A stretch of DNA of 7,079 nucleotides, taken from the NCBI GenBank assembly GCA_949747935.1, contig CATKHE010000184.1, positions 1 to 7,079 of the forward strand. The letters are read 5' to 3'. A program made the position numbers and the translations under genes. This DNA comes from an uncultured Eubacteriales bacterium. Lineage in GTDB: Bacteria > Bacillota_A > Clostridia > Oscillospirales > Oscillospiraceae. Within the stretch, counting starts at the first letter, position 1. Each line of letters starts with the position of its first letter. The notes beneath the pieces were generated by a model that saw nothing but the letters and a program-made list of their open reading frames with translations, had not been told where the DNA came from and did not search any database. Positions 1 through 5,258 of this stretch are shown here, one piece after another.

Positions 1-438
1 AAGGCCTACGACAAGGTGGCCGACGCCCTCCAGCAGGTGGAGGAGACGGGCTACGGCATTGTGGTGCCCCCCATCGACTCCCTGGTGCTGGAGGAGCCGG
101 AAATCATGAAGCAGGGCGGCCGGTACGGCGTGCGGCTGAAGGCCAGCGCCCCCTCCATCCACATGATCCGCGCCGACATTGAGACCGAGGTGTCCCCCAT
201 TGTGGGAGGAGAGAAGCAGAGCGAGGACATGATAAACTACCTCCTCCAGGAGTACGAAGGGGACTCCAGCCGCATCTGGGAGGCCAACATCTTTGGAAAA
301 TCCCTCCACGAGCTGGTGAACGAGGACCTGAACTCCAAGATCAACCGTATGCCTGAGGATGCCCGCACCAAGCTGCGGGAGACCCTCCAGCGCATTATCA
401 ACGAGGGTTCCGGCGGGCTGATCTGCATCATTCTTTGA
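1..438 (+). CDS. spoIVA: Stage IV sporulation protein A, C-terminal part (5' end outside window)
   Basis: SpoIVA is the ATPase that polymerises on the forespore surface as the basement layer of the spore coat, anchored by SpoVM, during endospore formation. Only the last 145 codons are present; the frame is open from base 1 (K-A-Y-D-K-V-A-D-A), so the gene starts upstream. Bacillus subtilis SpoIVA is about 492 residues. The visible part matches the SpoIVA C-terminal domain: a TGYGIVVPPIDSL stretch, an EPEIMKQGGRYGVRLKA strand region, a block around HMIRADIETEVSPIVG, the EDMINYLLQEYEGDSSRIWEAN helix, and the ending GSGGLICIIL typical of clostridial SpoIVA. This C-terminal domain is the part used for localisation and assembly; the Walker ATPase region lies outside the window. 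The reading frame is intact to a TGA. It marks the organism as an endospore former and has no visible link to the hscC group. Confidence 0.93.
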   Translation, partial: KAYDKVADALQQVEETGYGIVVPPIDSLVLEEPEIMKQGGRYGVRLKASAPSIHMIRADIETEVSPIVGGEKQSEDMINYLLQEYEGDSSRIWEANIFGKSLHELVNEDLNSKINRMPEDARTKLRETLQRIINEGSGGLICIIL

Positions 439-464
439 GAAAAAACAGCTTTCACACCAAGACA

Positions 465-488
465 GGGGCACGCCTTGCGGCGTGCCCC
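465..488 (+). terminator. GC hairpin downstream of spoIVA, probable terminator
   Basis: Perfect 10-bp inverted repeat, GGGGCACGCC (465-474), loop TTGC, GGCGTGCCCC (479-488), beginning 27 bases after the spoIVA stop. Position and strength suit a transcription terminator, but no T-run follows: the next bases are AAAATCGCGTTT. On the opposite strand a T6 run lies 18 bases beyond the stem, too far for a standard intrinsic terminator. It could instead protect the 3' end of the mRNA. Confidence 0.45.
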
Positions 489-503
489 AAAATCGCGTTT
501 CTA

Positions 504-572
504 TTACAGGCCCTGTGCGATCATGGCCTCGGAAATTTTCTTGAAGGCGGCGCTTTCGCTGCGCCACTCCGC
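504..572 (-). pseudogene. Possible 22-codon C-terminal gene remnant
   Basis: Between spoIVA and the XRE gene the minus strand carries a short open stretch bounded upstream by an in-frame TAG (573-575) and ended by TAA (504-506). It reads A-E-W-R-S-E-S, then AAFKKISEAMIAQGL. The composition is protein-like: an amphipathic helix with a GL end and GC-rich codons. No ATG, GTG or TTG start with a ribosome binding site precedes it, so it is not a working gene as it stands. The tail loosely resembles the last helix of periplasmic-binding-protein-like solute receptors, but 22 residues cannot establish that. Chance is a real alternative. Confidence 0.2.
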
Positions 573-669
573 CTAAATCTTAATATTTCCTACCTATGGT
601 CCCTTTTTTGTGCTGTCCGCACAATCTGGGGCGGTGCAGACAGCCGGTGGGGGCTTAAAGGAAGATATA

Positions 670-999
670 TCAGGTTCGGGGAGTGCCGACTGTCTTCTGG
701 ACCAGAAATTCCATAAAGTCCATCACAGTCCGGCGGTCTGTGATGGACAGCCCCCTGTAGGCGCTGCACAGCTTTTTCAGCGAAGTCTCCTCCCGCAGGT
801 CAGAGTGACCCATGAGATAGTCCAGACTGACCTCAAACAGGTCAGCCAGCCGTTTCAGGATGATTTCATCCCTGGGAAAGTGGTTGCCGCTCTCATAAAA
901 GCTGATCATCCGCGGGGAAATGTCAATCGCTTGTCCAAGGGACGCCTGGGTCATCTTCTTCTCCTGGCGCAGCTGCCGGAGTCTTTCGCTGAATGTCAC
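670..999 (-). CDS. XRE-family helix-turn-helix transcriptional regulator
   Basis: A 109-residue DNA-binding protein of the Cro/C1 (HTH_3) family. The GTG start at 997-999 is chosen because a GAGGTG ribosome binding site sits 6 bases upstream and the HTH domain begins immediately (residues 2-12, TFSERLRQLRQ). The frame is open further upstream, but those residues are not HTH-like and have no better start. The HTH spans about residues 5-62: KKMTQASLGQAIDIS is helix 2 plus turn, PRMISFYESGNHFP the recognition helix and its cap, then LKRLADLFEVSLDYLMG, the usual end of the fold. The tail (about 65-109) is a helical extension rich in charged residues, perhaps for dimerisation. It is the last of three same-strand genes and starts 149 bp after the J-like gene; no convincing separate promoter is visible in that gap, so read-through from hscC is possible. 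Autoregulation is usual in this family. Its target here is unknown. Confidence 0.85.
   Translation of the reverse strand: MTFSERLRQLRQEKKMTQASLGQAIDISPRMISFYESGNHFPRDEIILKRLADLFEVSLDYLMGHSDLREETSLKKLCSAYRGLSITDRRTVMDFMEFLVQKTVGTPRT
718..748. repeat. Perfect 11-bp inverted repeat inside the XRE gene
   Basis: GTCCATCACAG (718-728), a 9-nt spacer, and CTGTGATGGAC (738-748) are exact reverse complements. The element lies in the 3' third of the regulator coding region, covering the codons for S-I-T-D-R-R-T-V-M-D. It could be a protein-binding dyad such as an operator for the encoded HTH protein, or a stable mRNA hairpin. Only the symmetry is seen; the function is inferred. Confidence 0.6.
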
Positions 1000-1005
1000 A
1001 ATAAT

Positions 1006-1012
1006 CACCTCT
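1006..1012 (-). promoter_or_regulatory. Ribosome binding site of the XRE regulator
   Basis: The minus strand reads AGAGGTG, then six bases (ATTATT), then the GTG start at 999. This site decides the start: it favours GTG at the beginning of the HTH domain over the longer open frame that would add 51 non-HTH residues. Confidence 0.7.
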
Positions 1013-1045
1013 GGGCCATTATGACGGAAATGTGTGACAAAGATA

Positions 1046-1075
1046 TGAATTTGATTGAAATTTGCTGAAATTTTG
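1046..1075. repeat. Three helically phased direct repeats upstream of the XRE gene
   Basis: On the plus strand TGAATTTG (1046), TGAAATTTG (1056) and TGAAATTTTG (1066) begin exactly 10 bp apart, about 45-75 bp upstream of the regulator start. One-turn spacing places the same face of each copy on one side of the helix, as in repeated operator half-sites or intrinsically bent A/T tracts. I found no good -35/-10 pair around them: CATAAT at 1018-1023 would put the transcript start on top of the ribosome binding site. Confidence 0.45.
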
Positions 1076-1101
1076 CGTCTGCGTAGTAGTTTTTCTCTTT
1101 C

Positions 1102-1140
1102 GGCACATTTTATCCGGACTGCGGCGGGATATTTTGTGCC
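1102..1140. repeat. Imperfect 14-bp inverted repeat after the J-like gene
   Basis: GGCACATTTTATCC (1102-1115) faces GGATATTTTGTGCC (1127-1140). The outer 6 bp and inner 5 bp pair, with a 3x3 internal mismatch. It starts 8 bases after the stop of the J-like gene, as expected of a terminator or attenuator between that gene and the XRE gene. However, the T-run (ATTTTTTCTC, 1141-1150) lies on the wrong side, serving plus-strand rather than minus-strand transcription. An operator dyad is the other reading. Confidence 0.45.
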
Positions 1141-1148
1141 ATTTTTTC

Positions 1149-3299
1149 TCAATAGGGGGTAATCCAGGGGTAGAAGAGCTGAAGCATGCCTCCCGTCGCA
1201 TCTCTGTGGAGGAGACGGTAGAACTGGATATCCTCTTCTGTTCCCACTCCATCCCAGAAGCCGCCCGGGACGCAGTAGATATTGCCGCCCTCAACGCTGA
1301 TATAGTACTCCATCCTGACCTGCCCACCGGCGTCCAGTCCATAGAGCCTGCGGCATTCCTGGCCCTTCAGCTCTGCCATGCCGCCGTCAGTGAGGGTGTA
1401 ATGCTCCTCGCCGCCATGGATAAAGTCCCGGTCCAGCTCCTCCTCCTGGAGCAGTTGGGCGCAGTAGGCGTGGGCGAAGTCCGTCTCATACAGGGTGCAC
1501 ACGGCCTCGGCGTTGAAGGGGCCGTCGGTGGGCTTCCAGCGGGTAAGGATCACCCAGCCCTCCTCCATGCGGCGGCTGCACAGCACGATCTCGTATGCCG
1601 GGGTGCGGGGCTGATACCAATCCTCCTGAGCCAGCTCCTCCAGCAGCTCTCCTAGCGCGGTAATGGTGTCCTCTGCCCCGTAAAAGGGCAGTGTGACGAG
1701 GAAAATGCCGTTGGTCTCCCATGGCTCAAGCTCCTGATCCAGCTCCTTCACGCCGGTAATGCCCCGGTCCCTGGCAAATTTCTCCAGTTGCCAGAGCACC
1801 ATCATCTCGGGGTAGTTGGTAGTATAGCCCAGCTTGCCGTTCTTCTTGTCACGCTCCCCGTCAGGGCCGGCCAGGAAAAATTGGGTGTGACTGTCCTCGG
1901 GGGCGAACACATTGTCAAAACGCGGGGAATTTCCAGTGTAAAGCGAACGGAATTTCACTCCGTAATCCTCCTCCAGATAGAGGCACACCCGCGCCCGGGG
2001 GTCCCCGGCCACGGTTAGCTCCCGCGCCGACTCCCACAGGCCTGGCAGCAGGAACGCCACCGCGATGACGCAGCCCGCCAGGAAGCAGAGGACATAGAAG
2101 CTGCTCCGCTGTCCCTGGGCCAGATTTTTGGGTCTTCGCCTGAGCCAGCCCTTGTTCAGCCCGTGTATCGCCAGCAGCCCCAGGAGGATAAAGACGATGA
2201 GCAGAGGGGACATGAGGATGACGGCCGCCACATAGATCAGGCCCAAAGTGATGGGAACAGCAAGAATGTTCAGCAGCCACTCCTTTTTCTTTTTGGACCG
2301 GGCCGCCTGCCAGGCGCTCAACAGCATCTGATACAGGGGCCTCAGCTCGGGCCGGGAGGGCCCCTTGTCGAAGCCGTAGGCCAGAAACAGGGCCAGCCGT
2401 ACCTCCTGAGACAGGCTTTTGGCGCTGACAAAGTCTTCCAGGCCAAAGATCAGGTCCAGGCTGCCCTTGGTCTGCTGGAACAGCGGGCTTTGGAAAAACT
2501 TCTCCCATGCCTCCCGGTCCGCCTGGGCGTTGTACAGCATCTCTATGGTGTGAAGGATGGTCTCAGTATTTTGCCACCGGAACTGTTCCTGGTCGAAACG
2601 GCTCCGCCGCTCCTGCTCATAGGCGTTCCGGCGGGCCTGCTCTTGCCTCAGCCGCTCCTGCCGCTTCTGCTCCTGAGACCGCCGGCGCGCCTCGCCCCGG
2701 CGGCGGCGGGCCTCCGCCCGCTCCGCCTCCCCCTCGGCAATCAGGCGTTCAAAGTCAAAGTCCTGTTCCCCGCCCTCCTCCTCACGGAGACTGTGGGGGC
2801 ATTCGCCCTTCTCCTGGAGCAGCTGGTCGAAGTCAAAGTCCTCCTCCTTTTCCTGCTCCCGGGACAGGCGGGGGGGTTCACTCCCCTCCCGGAGCAGCTG
2901 GTCGAAGTCAAAGTCCCCCTCCTTTTCCTGCTCCCGGGACAGGCGGGGGGATTCACTCCCCTCCCGGAGCAGCTGGTCGAAGTCAAAGTCCTCCTCCTTT
3001 TCCTGCTCCCGGGACAGGCGGGGGGATTCACTCCCCTCCTGGAGCAGCTGGTCATAGTCGAACTCCTTCTTTTCCCGCTCCACCTTTGGCGGCTCCTTCT
3101 GTTCCGCAGGGGCCGGCCTCGTTTTCCGCCGATTCTGGCGAGCCATGCGGCTGGCCAGCTGATAGGCGGAGTGGAGGCGCTGGAAGCCCTCCGGGTCGTC
3201 CTCCGGGTGGGTGGTCTTCAGCTTCTCGGCGTAGGCGCGGCGGACCTCCGAGAGATCGGAGGGGCCGGACAGACCCAGTTGGCTCCAGGGCCAGCTCAT
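1149..3299 (-). CDS. Membrane-anchored J-domain-like protein, HscC partner (DjlB/DjlC-like)
   Basis: A 716-residue multi-part protein. Residues 4-50 are a J-like domain: WSQLGL, then RRAYAEKLKTTHPEDDPEGF, then QRLHSAYQLA. This matches the DnaJ helix II/loop/helix III pattern except that the loop reads HPE (31-33) rather than HPD. Residues 75-174 are four 25-residue repeats, with a decayed fifth copy to about 189. Residues 190-240 form a very charged R/E/Q helix. Hydrophobic segments lie at about 341-362, 364-381 and 401-421. Basic runs RSKKKK (before the first) and KGWLRRRPK (between second and third) suggest a cytosolic N-terminus and an external ~295-residue C-terminal domain with six cysteines, which I do not recognise. 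The ATG is set by a strong AGGAGG 7 bases upstream and overlaps the hscC stop as ATGA, implying translational coupling. The known E. coli precedent is HscC (Hsc62) with dedicated J proteins (Hsc56/DjlC, DjlB). Partnership here is inferred from the operon and the J-like domain. Confidence 0.85.
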   Translation of the reverse strand: MSWPWSQLGLSGPSDLSEVRRAYAEKLKTTHPEDDPEGFQRLHSAYQLASRMARQNRRKTRPAPAEQKEPPKVEREKKEFDYDQLLQEGSESPRLSREQEKEEDFDFDQLLREGSESPRLSREQEKEGDFDFDQLLREGSEPPRLSREQEKEEDFDFDQLLQEKGECPHSLREEEGGEQDFDFERLIAEGEAERAEARRRRGEARRRSQEQKRQERLRQEQARRNAYEQERRSRFDQEQFRWQNTETILHTIEMLYNAQADREAWEKFFQSPLFQQTKGSLDLIFGLEDFVSAKSLSQEVRLALFLAYGFDKGPSRPELRPLYQMLLSAWQAARSKKKKEWLLNILAVPITLGLIYVAAVILMSPLLIVFILLGLLAIHGLNKGWLRRRPKNLAQGQRSSFYVLCFLAGCVIAVAFLLPGLWESARELTVAGDPRARVCLYLEEDYGVKFRSLYTGNSPRFDNVFAPEDSHTQFFLAGPDGERDKKNGKLGYTTNYPEMMVLWQLEKFARDRGITGVKELDQELEPWETNGIFLVTLPFYGAEDTITALGELLEELAQEDWYQPRTPAYEIVLCSRRMEEGWVILTRWKPTDGPFNAEAVCTLYETDFAHAYCAQLLQEEELDRDFIHGGEEHYTLTDGGMAELKGQECRRLYGLDAGGQVRMEYYISVEGGNIYCVPGGFWDGVGTEEDIQFYRLLHRDATGGMLQLFYPWITPY
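2778..3077 (-). repeat. Four tandem 75-bp in-frame coding repeats
   Basis: The plus-strand word GGAGCAGCTGGTC recurs at 2816, 2891, 2966 and 3041, exactly 75 bp apart, and the copies are nearly identical over most of their length. Each encodes 25 residues of the J-like protein (75-99, 100-124, 125-149, 150-174), with core DFDFDQLLREGSESPRLS; the first copy reads EFDYDQLL and the fourth decays after QEKGEC. A fifth, divergent start (DFDFERLIAEGE) follows. Near identity at synonymous sites points to recent duplication. Because 75 is a multiple of three, copy-number changes keep the frame. Confidence 0.97.
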
Positions 3300-5041
3300 G
3301 GGGTTTCCTCCTCATCGCCGTCATCGTCCAGGGGATCCAGTTCCAGTGGCGGCAGGTCTCCCACCCCAATGTAGGCCTCCGCCTGGTCAAAAAAGGCGGA
3401 GATCCGGCGGCCGGCCTTGGCGATGCGCAGGTTCTCCTGGGTGGACAGCTGCATCTGGTACCAGTCCAGCATTTGGGCCACCTGGTCCCGCATCTGGCCC
3501 ACCGTCATGGCATACAGCCGCTCCCCCCGGGCGATGAGGGTGCGGGGCCCCTCCTGTTCCCTGGGGTGCATTTTCAGCGCCTCCAGCTCCTTCAGCCGCG
3601 CCTCGACCTCCTCCTCCGTCATGCCGGAGCCCTGGAGGACCAGCCGGGCGTTCTGGCCGTCCTTTCCCGCCACGGTGACCTCCAGAAGACCGTTGATATC
3701 ATAGGTGAAGCGCACCCGGATGCTCTGCTGGCCCCGGGGTGCCGGCGGGACGGCGATCTCCAGGCTGCCCAGGCAGGTGTTGTCCTGGCAGTATCGCTGC
3801 TCCCCCTGGTAGACCTTGACCTCAATGCTCCGCTGGCCGTCGTGGGCGGTGCAGTAGACCCCCTCCTTGCTGGTGGGCAGAACGCTGTTGCGCTCAATAA
3901 TGGGGGACATCAGGTCCCGGCCCTGTTCAGCGTGATTCATGGTGGCGATCCCCAGGGTAAAAGGGCACACATCGGTGAGGACCAGCTCTCTCAGATCGGC
4001 TGCCCGAACCTTCATGCCCGAGCAGATGCCCGCGCCGATGGCGATGGCGGTGTCCGGCCGGGTCCCGGCGGCGGGCTCACGGCCCAGAGCTCTGGCGATG
4101 TACCGCCGCACCGCGGGCATGTGGCTGGAGCCCCCCACCATTACCAGCTCATCCAGCTCGTCCGCCCCTACCCCGGCGTCCAGAAAGACCTTGTGCACCG
4201 GGGCCAGCATCCGTTGGAACAGGGTGCTGCTCTTGCGAATGACCCACTCGTGGGTCAGGGCCAGTGAGGCGGAGAGCTCGCCGTCGGCCACCGCCATGAT
4301 CACCGGTTCCTGGGCGGTGAGAGCCATTTTGCAGGTCTCGGCCTGACGGATGAGGGTCTCCTGCCGCTGGCGGGACAGGGCGTCGAAATCCAGCTCACAG
4401 TCCTGGCAGAAGCCCCGGGCGATGAGCTCGTCAAAGTCCCGGCCCCCCAGGAAGTTGTCCCCGCTGACGGCGGTGACGCTGACCACGCTGTCAAACCGCT
4501 CCACCAGGGAGACGTCCAGGGTACCGCCGCCGAAGTCGAAGACCAGGCATACCTTGTCCTCCTCCCCCTCGCCGATGCGGCCGGCCACCGCAGCTGCGGA
4601 AGGCTCGTTCACCAGGCGCTCCACCGTCAGGCCAGCCAGGGCCCCGGCCCGCTTGGTGGCAGAGCGCTGGGCCTCAGCAAAGTAGGCGGGGACGCTGACC
4701 ACCGCCTCGTCCACCACCTCGCCCAGGTAGGCCTCAGCATCCTCCCGGAGGCGGCGCAGGACGAAGGAGGACAGGTCCTCCGCCGTGAACTCCTTGTTCC
4801 CCAAGGTGTAGCGGCGGCCGGTGCCCATCGCCCGCTTGAAGCCGGCGGCGGTGCGCTCCGGGTGGGTAATCAGCCGGTCACGGGCCGCCGCACCCACCAG
4901 GATGGACCCATCGTCGTCCACGCTGACCACGCTGGGGGTCAGATATTCCCCGGAGGCGTTGGGGATCAGCTCACTTTTTCCGTTGCGCCATACCGCCGCA
5001 AGGCTGTTGGTGGTGCCCAGGTCGATCCCAATAATAGCCAT
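3296..5041 (-). CDS. hscC: HscC-family Hsp70 molecular chaperone
   Basis: A 581-residue cytosolic ATP-driven chaperone of the Hsp70 family. Nucleotide-binding domain: phosphate-1 IGIDLGTTNS (4-13), lysine in GFKRAMG (K69), SVPAYFAEAQR with P118 and R126, NEPSAAA with E146, phosphate-2 VFDFGGGTLDVS (167-178; D169 and T174), and adenosine motif LVMVGGSSHMP (299-309). The interdomain linker is LVLTDVCPFTLGI (353-365; D357 corresponds to DnaK D393). The substrate-binding domain follows (SPIIERN, VYQGE, RFTYDINGLLEV), then a short helical lid and an acidic tail (DDDGDEEETP). HscC is favoured over DnaK because of the YLTPSVVS, FKRAMG, LTDVCPFTLG and YDINGLLEV matches to E. coli HscC (about 556 residues), the short lid and the missing EEVD-type end. 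No grpE or dnaJ lies beside it; instead it is translationally coupled to a membrane J-like gene. It has its own sigma-A promoter and no CIRCE operator. Client unknown. Confidence 0.93.
   Translation of the reverse strand: MAIIGIDLGTTNSLAAVWRNGKSELIPNASGEYLTPSVVSVDDDGSILVGAAARDRLITHPERTAAGFKRAMGTGRRYTLGNKEFTAEDLSSFVLRRLREDAEAYLGEVVDEAVVSVPAYFAEAQRSATKRAGALAGLTVERLVNEPSAAAVAGRIGEGEEDKVCLVFDFGGGTLDVSLVERFDSVVSVTAVSGDNFLGGRDFDELIARGFCQDCELDFDALSRQRQETLIRQAETCKMALTAQEPVIMAVADGELSASLALTHEWVIRKSSTLFQRMLAPVHKVFLDAGVGADELDELVMVGGSSHMPAVRRYIARALGREPAAGTRPDTAIAIGAGICSGMKVRAADLRELVLTDVCPFTLGIATMNHAEQGRDLMSPIIERNSVLPTSKEGVYCTAHDGQRSIEVKVYQGEQRYCQDNTCLGSLEIAVPPAPRGQQSIRVRFTYDINGLLEVTVAGKDGQNARLVLQGSGMTEEEVEARLKELEALKMHPREQEGPRTLIARGERLYAMTVGQMRDQVAQMLDWYQMQLSTQENLRIAKAGRRISAFFDQAEAYIGVGDLPPLELDPLDDDGDEEETP
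3307..3312 (-). promoter_or_regulatory. Strong ribosome binding site of the J-like gene inside hscC
   Basis: The minus strand reads GAGGAGGAAA, with core AGGAGG at 3307-3312, 7 bases before the ATG at 3299. It lies within the last codons of hscC. Together with the ATGA stop/start overlap, it fixes the J-like protein start and indicates coupled translation with strong independent initiation. Confidence 0.85.
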
Positions 5042-5088
5042 ATCCGTTCCCCCAATTTCATCGCCTGAGAGGCATTTTTGTCCTCTGT

Positions 5089-5117
5089 ATTATAATGCGG
5101 CCTTTCCCAAAAATCAA
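5089..5117 (-). promoter_or_regulatory. Sigma-A promoter of hscC
   Basis: Minus strand: -35 TTGATT (5112-5117), 17-bp spacer, -10 TATAAT (5089-5094, exact consensus). The expected transcript start is near 5082, giving a leader of about 40 nt before the ATG at 5041. Its ribosome binding site is the weaker GGGGGA, six bases upstream of the ATG. No CIRCE palindrome (TTAGCACTC/GAGTGCTAA) is present, so HrcA control is not indicated. Confidence 0.8.
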
Positions 5118-5194
5118 CAGGCAGCCTTTTTTGTAATTTTGATTTTCTCTGTCCTGCGCAGCCGCTTCGGGGGAGCCCCTGCCCCAATTTTGGA

Positions 5195-5223
5195 TTGCCT
5201 GACGGAAGAAAATCCTGTATAAT
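5195..5223 (+). promoter_or_regulatory. Sigma-A promoter of the GGT-family gene
   Basis: Plus strand: -35 TTGCCT (5195-5200), 17-bp spacer, -10 TATAAT (5218-5223, exact consensus). A start near 5230 gives a leader of about 29 nt before the ATG at 5259. It diverges from the hscC promoter; the two -10 boxes are about 125 bp apart and the promoters do not overlap. Confidence 0.8.
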
Positions 5224-5242
5224 AGGCTCTATCCAAATTGTT

Positions 5243-5249
5243 AAAGGAG
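5243..5249 (+). promoter_or_regulatory. Ribosome binding site of the GGT-family gene
   Basis: AAAGGAG followed by a 9-base spacer to ATG at 5259. It decides the start: an in-frame TTG at 5238 lies upstream of this site, only about 8 bases after the predicted transcript start and with no ribosome binding site of its own. Confidence 0.8.
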
Positions 5250-5258
5250 CTGACCGCT

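Noticed and set aside
608..624. Hairpin TTGTGC/GCACAA (loop TGTCC) downstream of the XRE gene as its terminator
   Set aside because: Only 6 bp, and on the minus strand it is followed by A residues, not a T-run; the T-run precedes it on the plus strand.
1018..1046. CATAAT (1018-1023, minus strand) as a -10 box for the XRE gene
   Set aside because: No -35 at 16-18 bp spacing (ATATCT, CATATC or TATCTT), and the transcript would begin at the ribosome binding site.
1000..1152. Longer 160-residue version of the XRE regulator
   Set aside because: The extra 51 residues are translated intergenic sequence including the inverted and phased repeats, with no ribosome binding site; the GTG at 999 has one.
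2778..3077. CRISPR array reading of the 75-bp repeats
   Set aside because: Units are contiguous, in frame, without variable spacers, and lie inside a coding gene; no cas genes are nearby.
2163..4267. Long plus-strand open frames opposite the J-like gene and hscC
   Set aside because: They mirror well-supported minus-strand genes in GC-rich DNA, are Gly/Pro/Leu-rich in a way typical of antisense frames, and have no recognisable domains.
5042..5258. CIRCE operator or riboswitch between hscC and the GGT-family gene
   Set aside because: No CIRCE half-sites; the only hairpins (GCCT/AGGC at 5063-5073 and a GGGG/CCCC pair near 5170-5178) are too short, and both leaders are about 40 nt or less.
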